Notes under the pieces: model-generated
What the model saw: the letters and a program-made list of their open reading frames with translations, nothing else
Databases searched by the model: none
What the model was told of the DNA's origin: nothing
Shown here: positions 34,611-45,746 of the stretch, one piece after another
How positions within the stretch are numbered: the stretch's first letter is position 1
Layout: every line of letters starts with the position of its first letter
Position numbers and translations under genes: made by a program
From: Rhexocercosporidium sp. MPI-PUGE-AT-0058
Taxonomy: Eukaryota > Ascomycota > Leotiomycetes > Helotiales
Assembly (NCBI GenBank): GCA_020746875.1
Contig: JAGTJL010000009.1
Span: 992,001 to 1,056,000 of the forward strand
DNA: 64,000 bases
Direction of reading: 5' to 3'

Positions 34611-37107
34611 ATGCTAGAGGAAGTCGCCATGGATTCACAGAAATGCCAGGATGTGTATGTCCATGAGAAGGCTGGCTTTCTTGTCGACGAAACTAGCCTT
34701 GCCAGCCAGGAGATTAATAGGCCATGCAAAGCAAACATGAGAAGACTCAATTGGCGAGGACTTGAGACTGCTGCATTCATTGTCCTCCTCATTCTTGTGT
34801 GGCGGTCATTTGATGCTATCCCGAACCAATTCAAAGCCAGTTGGAATGGCCATACCGTTACAAACGCAATAAACAAAACACACATGAGCTTCGATACGGT
34901 TCGTATTCATATCTTTGTACTGAGATACCGGTACTGATTATTGTTAGATCACTCCTAGCGAGAAGCTAGAATGGGTACCATGTTTCTACGGTATGAGTTG
35001 TGCCAGACTCACTGTACCCATGGATTACAACCGTCCATTGAATGCTTCAGCGGACAATCCAAAGGTTCATGTCGCTTTGCTTCTGGTTCCAGGTAGCCAC
35101 AGTGGGTCTCGACAAGCATCCACTTCGCCTTTGCTCCTCAATCCTGGAGGCCCAGGCGGTTCTGGGGTACAATTTGCTATGCTTGCTGGTCCGAGCCTTC
35201 AAAAAATTGTGGGAGAGGAGCAAGACATTATTGGATTTGATCCCCGAGGAATTGGTGCTACTACACCTCGAGCTGATTGCTTCTCATATCCCTTTGCTGG
35301 GTCAACTGGCGACCCATCTGAAGCTAGCAGTGAAGACTATATCCGAGGAAACTTTCACAGAACTATGTGGCAAACTGCGGGGAGAGATGTGGGAAATGTC
35401 AACTCAAGCGCAGATACTCTGCAGAAGCTCGACACCAGAGCAAGAACAATCGCTAAGCTTTGTGGAGAGAAGGATGCTGTTTACGGTAACAACAGTATCC
35501 TTAAGTACGTCCATACTCCGAGTGTTGCACATGATATGTTGAGCATAATTGATGCCGTATGTAGAATCTCCCTCCGGATTTCTTGAGCTCCAGAAATGTC
35601 TTACGAGCAAGAATCCTAGGTCTCAGGTATTTGAGAAGAATGGCGCTAACTTCATTAAGTGGGATGAATGGAGAGAACGCATCGGCGATATAGATGATGA
35701 TGAAGTTGACGAGATTATGACGCCCCAAGCTGAGGACGAAGATCACCTAGCAACCAGCTTAGCCGTTGAAGGAAAGCTTGTGTACTGGGGCTTTTCATAT
35801 GGAGTTTGTAATCCTCCCTGCGTGGCTTATAGCACTGACCGCTTCCTCTAGACACTACTTGGCGCCACATTTGCAGCTATGTTTCCAGACCGGGTTGGGC
35901 GAGTCATTCTGGGTGCGGTTTCCTGACAGAGCCCTCTTTGAGACCTCGCTAACTTTTTGTAGATGGTGTCGTTGACGCTGACCATTATGTTTCCCCCGTA
36001 TGGCGTGGAAGCATCCAAGATGCCGACAAAATATCTACCTCGTTCTCGTACTACTGCCACAAAGGGAGAGAGAATTGCCAACTGTACAGACCGGGTGACA
36101 AAGTATCAGATATCGAAGATCGATTCCAGGCCGTGATGAATAGGATCAAGGAAAATCCAGTCACATTGATACATCCGATATCAAAGCAGCCAGTCCTGAT
36201 CACCCACAGTCATGTTAGACTGATTCTGTTTTCGATTCTGTACTCTCCAAACGCAGGCTTCACGGCCATTGCGTGGATCTTTGACCTTCTATCACGCGGT
36301 TACGATGATATTCTGGGACAAATTTTCCCACTGCCGGAACCAGAGCCATTCTGCGCTGCAAACCTACCAGCAGAGATATTTCCTAACGAGGCTCAAATTG
36401 CTATCATGTGCAGTGATAAACGATATCCCGTAAGTAGCACTTTCCCGAGGAAAAGTGCCCAAATGACGAGAAATTAGTTCAACGATACACTCCCAGAACT
36501 TCAGGAAACTTTCGAAAAGATGGCGAATGAGTCATCTTGGGCGGACGTTTGGATGACCGTCATGCTCTCCTGTGATGCGTACCCAGTCAAAGCCATCGAC
36601 CCACCAATGCGTTGGGACGATCACCCATCGCACAAGGCCGATCCTATCAAGACAGCATTCCCCGTTCTCTTCATCAGCAACACCGCAGATCCTGTGACAC
36701 CTTTAGCCGCCGGCGTCAAAATGGCTCGAAAATTCGTCGATGCTGGTCTCATCGAACAACACTCCATGGGCCACTGCAGCCTTGCGGCGGTGTCGAAGTG
36801 CACAATTGCCAAAATCAGAGCGTACCTGAAGGAAGGGAAGGTGCCACCACATCCCGTCAAAGGTGGAAAGGGTCGCGAGCTTGTTGATGGCAAGTGGACC
36901 AAATGTGATGCAGATGAATATCCTTTCCATCCTTTCGAGGGCAACCTCAAGACAGTTGGGCTAAGTGCTGAGGCAGCGATGGACATTGAAAATATGACTG
37001 CGATGAAACAAGTGCAGAATGTTTTCAGTAAGATAAAGGCTTGGGGTCAAGAGAAAGCGCTTGATCTGGACTTGATGACGCCAAAGCATTGTGGAGGCCG
37101 ATCGTGA
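34611..37107 (+). CDS. Membrane-anchored TAP-like serine peptidase (S33)
   Basis: Six exons (34611-34898, 34948-35556, 35660-35803, 35852-35912, 35963-36429, 36478-37107) encode about 732 residues. One hydrophobic segment near residues 52-66 (LETAAFIVLLILVW), following a basic stretch, predicts a type II anchor. The catalytic domain is outside the cytosol or in a secretory/vacuolar lumen. The oxyanion region is LLLNPGGPGGSG, the nucleophile Ser345 lies in WGFSYGTLLG, and IIGFDPRGIG is also typical. The late Asp lies in FISNTADPVTP and the His in MGHCSLA, within the TAP C-terminal domain. It probably removes N-terminal peptides or amino acids. The third exon could instead start at 35627, which adds 11 residues. 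I prefer 35660 (joining IIDA to WDEW) because CTAAC lies just before it. Met7 (34629) is an alternative start. Confidence 0.88.
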
Positions 37108-37996
37108 GATCGAGGAAGACAAGATGACAGGATCTAGAACACATGGATAAGGAAAATCTAGGTTCGAATTTTCTTTGGGTTGGTTTTTTATACAGTCCCT
37201 ACATCATGGCAACAGGAATCTCTACTTCTTGACCCATTCCAAACCACGAATAGGATGCAAATTTTTATAACCTCTGACCAGCGAATGTCGTCATTTCGAG
37301 TTGAGATCCTGGCACAAAGTACTGAGTCATTTCAGTACTTTGCATTAAACTACTATAAGAGGTCGCTCAAACTGAAGGTGTGAGGCTTGAACCAGGTTAA
37401 AATCCGGGAAAGTAGCTGGACTACAACTCGATTCTGGCAGCTGTCTTTGATCGCTGGTGATAAAATAACAAAATTGACTAGGTAGCCGGAAGAGGAAATG
37501 TTTGCTCAACAAGCTGCAACCTGCAATTTCATAGACAAAGAAAGAAGTGCAGAACTATTAGAAATTCTTAGAGCACCCGATACAGGAAAGTTTTTCACTG
37601 CAAATTCAATGCCAATCCATTGGGCAGACAATCCAGTCCGTTATTACTTTAAGTTTAATTAAATATTCCCGCCCTGCACGTGAGCTCGTGTTTTCACTCG
37701 CGAGGAATATCACCTCTCTAATCTTCAACGACGTCGCAACCTTTCACCTCCTCATGTAAAGTTCCACATCCTCCTTCTCCTCGCACCTCTCAATCATCTT
37801 CTTGCGAAACTCGCACCTACAGTATAATTGCAATCAGTACCTAGCTTTGGCATCAGCAGGACCATCTGCTGCCAGATCGCAACCTCGCCATAAATACCTC
37901 GTCCCGCGCCTCAACAGCTAACGCGCTGGGCGCGACCCTCCAACCGCCAAAGCGTTCACCACTGCCATGCGATAATAGCCATATACCTCGAGCGAA
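37108..37996. other. Intergenic region
   Basis: 3' flank of the peptidase and promoter of the DUF4211 gene. A CACGTG motif occurs near 37677. AT-rich centre and C/T-rich leader near 37730-37850. No gene supported. Confidence 0.45.
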
Positions 37997-40590
37997 ATGC
38001 CGTCTAATATCGAACGAGCCGCGCGCCGGAAGCAGCAAACTCGGCTTACCTTCGAGCCCGTTGGCAGTTCATCACCGGCGACAGACATGTCTCCTGCCCA
38101 CGTTCGATACGCACCTATTCGCAAGAGAGCTACCCCGGCTTCGAGTCTTCAACAGGGTGCAAATAATGAAGATGAAAATGCGGATAGCGACGATGAAGTC
38201 TTGGGATCTGCGGCGAAGAGGAATGGGGGTTTGATGGTCGACATAAGGATAGGGAGTAGAAGTCGGACTGGGAAGAGAAACATTGCGAAGACGTTGTTCA
38301 AAACATTGCCTACGCCTTCGAGGTCTTCTCAAGTCAGGGGAGAGGACTCAACTGGTGTGTATAACTCAGGTCTGAGCAGTTCACTTTCAATTGCTAATAC
38401 ATTTCCAGGGACCTTGGAGAATGATTCGCACGACGACGAGAGCGATATTCAACCCCCGAAAAGCTCACGACAAAAAAGTTCTGGGTTTCGATCTACAGGA
38501 AATATAGATAAACGTACAACCGGTGTTGATGGAGCTGGATCTGATGGTTCTTTAGCTGAACCTGCACAATTCACACCTTCAAAGAAGAGGACGCAACCAG
38601 CTCGTGGTGTACCAAAGAAGTCAACAAAGCCCGAGGTCATAACCCTAGATTCTTCGGAAAGCGAACACGAGATGCTCCAAACAAAACCCACACGTTCACG
38701 AGAATCACTTCCACAGCCTTCCAAGATAGCCATGAGGTCTACGTCTACGAAGAAGACGGTTGCGCCAAAGAGAGCGACACGTTCAAAACCAATTGAACTC
38801 TCAGCATCGGATGATGAATTGCAATTACCACCATTGAAGAATGAAAAGGTGAAGTTGAAGGCAAAAGCTGCAGCCAAACCACGCAAAACTAGCAAGCCTA
38901 CTTTCCTTGAGATCGAAAGTGAGGTTGACGATGATGGAGATGATGATCCGATTGTTTCTTCTCCTAAACGATCGCAACGACCGCTTCATAAGCCTAGAGT
39001 GGAGTCCGAGTCGGATGATGTCAGATCCTCACCATTGAAACGACGCAGGGCACCAAAGGTTCCTCGAGATGATGAGGATGACGATGACGGCGACGAAGGG
39101 CCTGTTATGTCACCTCTAAAAAGGGCAAGACAAGCTACGGAATCAGATGAATCCGATGTCATTGCTCCCTCACCGATGAAACGTCGTCGTCCAGTTGTGA
39201 ACTCGAACAGCGACAGCGACAGCGATCTTCCGTCCATCAACAAGTTATCTCGAAAAGAGAAAGGCAAAGGGCGAGCCAGGTCAATCAGTGAAGCTCCAGA
39301 GACTCCAATGCGTACGCGGCAAGCGAGGACCCGTCGACACCGGACTGTGAAAGAGAAGCAGATGGAATTGCTGAGACGGAGAAGAGCAGGCGAGAACATC
39401 GAAGAGCTTACCGAATCAGATTCAGAGGAAGACGACGATGACGACGATGAATTTCAGAAGTTGGACGAATTTGATGACGAAGAAGACAGCCCAGAGCAAG
39501 TGAAAAGGCCTTCGAAGGCTAAAGTAAGACGTCAAAGAGGTGATAGCAGCGATGAGGAAGCCGGGGAATCAGATTTCGTGATTGACGATAACGATGGCCC
39601 TCTTGGGATTCCAGACTATGCCCATCTGATGCCATTGGAATTCACCCAAGCTGCTCACAAGCCGATGAAGGAACACTTTAGGGATGTGGTAGAATGGATG
39701 GTTCAGAATAAACTCAACCCAGGTTTTACATGGAACGATCCCGTTTACAATCAAGCCTTCCAGAAATTGTAAGAGACTGCCCATTCTGCTGTTTGTTTAT
39801 GGACTTACCAATTCTCCCTAGGGATAATGAGTATCTTGGCTTTGCTGACAGCAAATTTGTCTCTACGCAATGGACCGCTGAATTCACGCGGGCTGTTTAC
39901 GCTCGTCCAACAATCCTCATCAGCAAGTTGGCTCCCGGAGAAGGTATTAATGTACTCGGGGAGTCTAAGTGCGAACCGTGCAATCATCGCAATCACCACC
40001 CATCTTACGCTCTTCAATTCACAGGGAAGGCCTACCACAAAGCAACGCTAGAAGAAATCGACAGCGAAAGCGATGACTCGGGTGAGGAAGCTGAAGGCTC
40101 GGATAGTGAAAAGGCTTCTGTGAATAGCAAAGGTCAACCGCTACCTAGCATAGATAAGGTTTGGATGTCTGGCAGGTATGTCTTCCCATTCCAATTTCTA
40201 TGTGATGTTTATAATTATGTAAAGCGGGACTCCTGTTAACATGAGACCTCGTAGCGTTTGCAGGCAAAACGCTGAACAGGCACACACACTCATTCATTGG
40301 CGGTGGCATTTGAATGACTGGGTTGTGGGCAATCTTGAAGAGCAAGGGTACCTCACGCCTGCGAAGTTGGCGGCCCGTGAAAAGTTAACCACCAACAAGA
40401 AAATGAAGTGAGAGACTACAACCGTTGGGAATAAGTAGCTCAACATGCTGACTTTCGTTTTAGACTCGCCAATTCAGTCGTCGATGCGTGGGAAGCTGAT
40501 AGAACCATTAAAAACCTCTACCATGATTTCAAATCCCAGTTAGAGACCGCGAGAGAGTTGAAGGCACAGGCTCGTGGCGGTTGGAAGTGA
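37997..40590 (+). CDS. DUF4211-domain nuclear protein
   Basis: Five exons (37997-38354, 38409-39768, 39822-40175, 40255-40407, 40464-40590) encode 783 residues. About 500 N-terminal residues are disordered, with repeats of Ser-Pro-Leu/Met-Lys-Arg flanked by acidic runs (such as SPLKRRR and SPMKRRRP). These look like phosphorylation sites and nuclear signals. The DUF4211 domain follows: DFVIDDNDGPLGIPD, then LEFTQAAHKPMKEHFRDVVE, LGFADSKF, and a CxxC-like ESKCEPCNHRNHH with HWRWHLNDW and final helices. The His/Cys pairs could bind zinc. Function is unknown; nuclear chromatin association is inference from composition. The first intron is 54 nt, in frame and stop-free, so it can be mistaken for coding sequence. 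Confidence 0.9.
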
Positions 40591-41530
40591 TGCTTTACGA
40601 ATACAACTCAAAAGGCCGGATTGCGTATTTGCAGACGATGCTAGGAGGTGATTTGAGAAGATCTACACTTGGGAGGTTGGGAAATGGTGTTGGAATACCA
40701 GGTTTCATCTTTCTAGATTCTTCGACAAACAACAACGAGGAGGGGCGGAGGATGCTACGCTGTAAGTTCCTCAACCCGCAGTCATGATGACATTCAAAGC
40801 TCTGGATTGATCAAGAGAGACCATGATCTAACTTTTTTTTTTACCAGGCTCATAAAGTATGTTCTCCTGAAGAGGCCGATGCAACAAGTGGTGCTTTGCC
40901 ATCCAGCCAGTCGGCTGGTCGGCCGGTCAGTCAGTCAATCACTCGGTCTTGTTGGAAGTAGCGAATATTCCGTCACGACTTAATGACTTTACGAGAGCGG
41001 TGCAGTAGACTTTCTCATCAATGATTAGCTACCCACCCAAAGACAAACCCAGGATGAGATGTCGCCAGAAATCACAAGCGTTTCACTCTTTCGTAACAAA
41101 TAGCTACTGATGCAACCAAAGCTCACTCTCACCTGCAAGACCTTACCATCGTAGAACAAACATGATACAGCATGATAGTAGATTCAGTACCAAAAATATA
41201 AATCCCACCCTTGCGGTGTCTCCATCCAGCGATAAACCTCCGTATCAGGACACCGTGACAACCTGCTTCCGAAGGGGAACGTCCCCAATCGGGGTGCGCA
41301 GCCGTGAATGCCGAGACGGGCGACACGGACCGGAGCACATGAGACGGGCAAAGAACGGACCGAGTGTGCGCGAATGTCCGTCTCCACGACGGAGACCACG
41401 ACGACGAAAGGTTTATTTGAACGTCGGTATCGTATCACATCACCCATCTCTCTTTATTTTTGATCAATTTGACGCGAGACCTGCTGCAGATATTTTGTTT
41501 GGAATTCTGTGCTTTGCTGCGGGAGATAAG

Positions 41531-41548
41531 ATATATATATATATATAT
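41531..41548 (+). repeat. (AT)9 microsatellite
   Basis: Nine AT units inside the palindrome AAGATAT...ATATCTT, about 140 bp upstream of the Mpo1 start codon. Confidence 0.85.
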
Positions 41549-41582
41549 CTTTTACTTTTTGGAGGTTGTGGAAGGGAGTTTT

Positions 41583-41607
41583 GGATTGGATTGGGTTGGA
41601 TTGGATT
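41583..41607 (+). repeat. GGATT pentanucleotide tract
   Basis: GGATT GGATT GGGTT GGATT GGATT, one unit altered, just upstream of the Mpo1 start. Confidence 0.8.
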
Positions 41608-41688
41608 GGTTGATTTGAAGGAAGGAATCGGTTGGAAGGGTTTCGGGATCGGGTGTTGATTGTTACGTGATTCTGGTACGAGGGCAAG

Positions 41689-42952
41689 ATGGGAGGATTC
41701 TTTGATTTGGAGAAACAGCTTCTTTTCGTGAGTGTTCTTTTCTGGTCTTCTTTCCCCGCCATGGCTCGTTCGTTCTCTTATCGGGCTGTGTGTTTGTGTG
41801 GAGAGGCGGGGTTGAAATAATGAGGGGTGATAGAGGCTGGCGGGGAGGGTGAGGGGAAGGAGGAGGAAGAAGAGGGGATGACTTGAGTCTTGTGTCTGAG
41901 TGCTAAGATTTTCATATTTTGAGGCTTTGATGTATTTGCATAACTTACCGACTGGGTGGCTGGCTGACCGATGGTTGTGGATGTAGTATGGAGCGTACCA
42001 CCATGATCCCGTTAATGTCGGCATTCATATGGTCTGCGTGCCTATCTTGCTGTTGACGGGCTTTCAATTCGTACGTATCTTCCAATCCAAAATATCTGAG
42101 ATGCGGTCTGTATACATGGAACCCGCTCGATTGTTCTCTTCTCCTTCTTTTGTTGTCTAAGTACAAGTACATACATACTCACCTCATCTCACAGGGCTCT
42201 AACACACCCGACCTCCTCAAGTCCCCGCGCTTCATGGCATTGCGCAACTTACCTCGTACGTATCTATACTTAACTCTCTTCCTCAACCTAGCCCACTTAC
42301 TTACACCTGCATAACCCCCATTCAACTTCCCCCTCAACATCATCTCTCCCATCCTCTTCCTCAAGCCAAACTAACCACCCACCCTACCCAACAGTCAACC
42401 TAGCGACCCTCGCAGCAATAACTTACTCCACGCTCTACATAACACTCGAGCCCATGGCCGGCCTAGCAGCCACGCCCCTCATGCTAGGCGGTGCCGCCAT
42501 CGTTAACAAAGCGACCGCCAAGTACGGCGCCAAGGCTACGAAGTTGAGCGTGCTTGTGCATACTGTTTCGTGGATTGCGCAGTTTGTAGGCCATGGGAAG
42601 TTTGAGGGGAGGGCGCCGGCTTTGTTGGTTAGTCTTGATCCCTGTTGCATTTTTCATTTTTATTGTGTTTCCCTGTTTGGCTTTTCGTGTCTGTTTGGTT
42701 TTAGTTGCAACTTGGAACTTGGACCTCTGGTATGACATTATATTGATATTGACTTTTCGAATCTAGGATAATCTCGTCCAGGCACTCTTCCTGGCTCCAC
42801 TCTTTGTATGGATGGAGGTTCTCTTCAAGCTGGGGTATAGACCTGAGTTGAGGATGAGGCTGGAGGAGGGCGTTAGGAAGGAGTTGAAGAGATTGGCGGC
42901 TGCGAAGGAGGAGAAGAGGGTTAAGGATTTGGCTGCTGCTGGGGGGAAGTAG
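41689..42952 (+). CDS. MPO1: 2-hydroxy fatty acid dioxygenase Mpo1
   Basis: Five exons (41689-41727, 41987-42070, 42195-42255, 42395-42627, 42767-42952) encode 200 residues of the YGL010w/DUF962 family. In yeast this ER enzyme uses Fe2+ to alpha-oxidise 2-hydroxypalmitate, a step in phytosphingosine breakdown that gives odd-chain fatty acids. Conserved metal-site residues appear in LLFYGAYHHDPVNVGIH near the N-terminus and in VHTVSWIAQFVGHGKFEGRA. Between them lie hydrophobic segments (VCVPILLLTGF, LATLAAITYSTLYI), and another (ALFLAPLFVWMEVLF) follows. The tail is charged. The start was fixed by MGGFFDLEKQLLF joining in phase to YGAYHH. The first intron is 259 nt, the longest in the window. 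Confidence 0.92.
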
Positions 42953-45746
42953 ATTCTTTAGTGGTGTGTAGGGAGAGAGGGAGAGAGGAGAGGGGAGAGA
43001 GTAAAGAATTAGTGAGGAGGGGCGTTTATGATTGAACCGGATATGCGTAGGATCGAAGCTTTGTAGACCAGATCGCATTGAGTGTGAGAGAAGTGAAGAA
43101 GAGCGAGCATAGGTAGGAAGGAATAGGAGATTTGGTATTTTGTTTTTGTTTTTCCGGAGGAATTCTTTTTTTGGTTTATAGGGAATGAGCTGGATAAATG
43201 AATCAGATGCGTGAATGAACACCTACATGGAATCGTGACGAGATTTCTTGCGGTATATGGGAAGTGCAAGGTGGTGATTCAACTGTAGGTACCGAGGTAG
43301 GCAACGAAGCGAAATGTTTGGGAAGAGGAGATTTGGAAAGAAGGACAGGAGCGAGGTGTCGGTAGGACAATGGACATGCAGGCAACGAAAAGTAGGTTTC
43401 AAATACTAGAACTTTGAAAATGTCCCAAGTAATGTGCTCGTAGAATCTCATACAACAATAAGACAGATAGATAGATAGATCACTCCAACTACTTCTTCAA
43501 ATGACAACCGACAAAGAGCCTACCAATATTAAATTCGCAAAAGAAAAACTTGGACATGAACAATGACTTACCTTGGATTGAACGAAGTGCTGTGTTTATG
43601 ACCGTATCATATTCAACAGTTCACCAGACGCCCAGTATGATACGAATGATGGTCGGTTAGAGTGAAGAGAGAATGTAAGCAGGCGGCGGCACATAACCGG
43701 CACATAATGTTTATGTTTATGGTCAAGTAGGAGGACATCGAAATGTGATTCTCGGTAGCGAGAAAGGCCAGAGGGCTGAACGCTCCGCTTCCACGACCCA
43801 GGAGCGAATTGACATGACATCATTGCAGAATAATCATGATAAATCGGGAGAGATTCACCGGCTGAAACACGCCCATGTGCTAACTCGCGGTCATTTCATT
43901 CAAATGCTCCCTCCTTAGTTCGGATTTACTACCGCACCGCCACGGAAAAGAAAACGCCTCGCCTCGCTTCCCCACAAACCCACCAATCTCGCCAGTCAGG
44001 AACGAGTGGCTCATGCGATGCAGCTAGATGGCGCCGCGTCGTCAGTCAATTAAAGACATGAGTCTAGACCTTTTGGTAGTTTGCGCTAGATTCCTTGGTT
44101 GATCGGGGCATGCATTTCCCGAGGTTACAGAGATCGACGGGGAGTGACATCGATGAGAGAGCAAGGGGGAGGGAGCTTCATGAAGTCATCATCGATCGAG
44201 AGATTCGAAAGAAAGTGCTGCATAGTTGGATGAGATGGAGGGTTGACTTGCCGCTGTCATGAGAGTCAGGGGTTTTCTTGCGGATGGATGTTGTTGGTGG
44301 TGAGCCGAAATGTGATGATATGCCTGCTCCCTTTCCGGGTGACTTGCTTGTGATTAAGCATAATAAAGTACGTGTGTACCCAAGATGACAGACAACTTGG
44401 ATGATGATGACGAGAGCTGGCCGTTCCCGTTGCTGGGAACACAGAGTGGATGTCTCAGATGCACAGATCAGCACAGGGATACGAAATACCCATACGTCAC
44501 TCCATGGAAATCCCCGAATACCATGAAGTAAGAACTTCAACAGCAACAAATGATAGAAACAGCCAAAAGCTCTTCCAAATGTTTTCCAAGAAAATGCGAA
44601 GTGTTGAAGAATCCTGACGATGCAAATAGTTTCGAGAAGAGGGCTTGACAGCCTGCTACCCCTGAATCGTGACGCGCATATCCTACTGTAGACACTCAAG
44701 TAGGCTCCCGTGACCCGGTCGATCCAATGTTGAAATGTAATAGCTTTCGCCAGCTAAACTAAAGAGGGCTGCATCTGCATCTGCATCTGCACCTACTCCG
44801 TAAGGTTCATGGATCGGAGGAGCGGCAACTGGGGAAATCTTGCCTGGGCAGCATGGGGGACCTAGGTATGCCGTTATCGTATGCCATGGAAGCATGTGCC
44901 GTGCACGGAGAACGCCAGAAGCCACAGCTAGTTACAGAAGAGAGCATGTCTGATTCAATGAGGTGGCGTTCAGGAAAGCCAATAAGAAAGTCGGCGACAA
45001 CATGGAGAAGAGAAGACGAGACGTCTAGCTTCATATGTGGGAAATCAGTATGACGTCAATGCATATTCGCGTCAACAAGTAACCGATCACAACACGCTAG
45101 AAAGGTCGTGGCAAGCAAAGCAAACAAGCAAGCAGCAGCACCAGTGAGGTAGTGGTTGTAGTATCGTTGCAACCGCAAGGAGAGCAAGCAAGCAAGAAGG
45201 GTGGCCAAGACCGAAAGAGAGCGGAAAAGAGCTGATCTCATCTCAATTACTTCAGCTCATTTCTCCAGAGCAGAGCCAACAGAACCTGGCTATCCTACCC
45301 TTCCCTACCTCCCTGCCTACTACTTCTACACTTCTACTACTACTCGAGTACTAGACTAGACCTACCTATCCTACCTTAGAGGTAATACGTTGCCAACTCA
45401 ACTCAACTCACACCAAGCTGAGACGGGCAAGCACCACCCACCACCCACCACCCAAACACAAAGACCTCTCGCTCCCTCTTCCCGCGAACTTCTTTTTCTC
45501 TTCTTCCCCTTCGCACCAAAAAACACACGCAAACATCAAGATACCCAACCACCATCCCACCCCCAAACCCATCCATCAAAACATCCATCTTCATTCAGTC
45601 TCGCTTGTCTCGAGATTTGGTCAACTCTCCAAAACTATACATATCCACACACATCGTCTGCGAGCATCTACCAGCTCCAGACTCGCTCCGGTTCCCATTC
45701 TTTCTCTTTTCTTCAGTGATACCCAACCGTCGCAGTTTCAGTAATC
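42953..45746. other. Long intergenic region
   Basis: 2.8 kb without a supported gene. Just after MPO1 the DNA is G/A-rich. A GATA repeat lies near 43463-43478, a GCATCT repeat at 44771-44790, and CCACCCA repeats near 45430-45453. The last 450 bases are strongly C/T-rich and should be the promoter and leader of the HAM1-like gene. Confidence 0.5.
44771..44790 (+). repeat. GCATCT hexanucleotide repeat
   Basis: About three copies of GCATCT in the intergenic region upstream of the HAM1-like gene. Confidence 0.75.

Larger units (their letters stand above)
40591..41688. other. Intergenic region and MPO1 leader
   Basis: Contains an (AT)n microsatellite near 41531-41548 and a GGATT tract at 41583-41607, both likely in the promoter or leader of the Mpo1 gene. 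Open frames are unconvincing. Confidence 0.45.

Noticed and set aside
41464..42024. 186-codon minus-strand frame
   Set aside because: Lies antisense to the Mpo1 first exon and intron and reads through the AT microsatellite.
45390..45719. 109-codon plus-strand frame before the HAM1-like gene
   Set aside because: Pro/Ser/Thr-rich translation of a C/A-rich leader. The next gene starts right after it.
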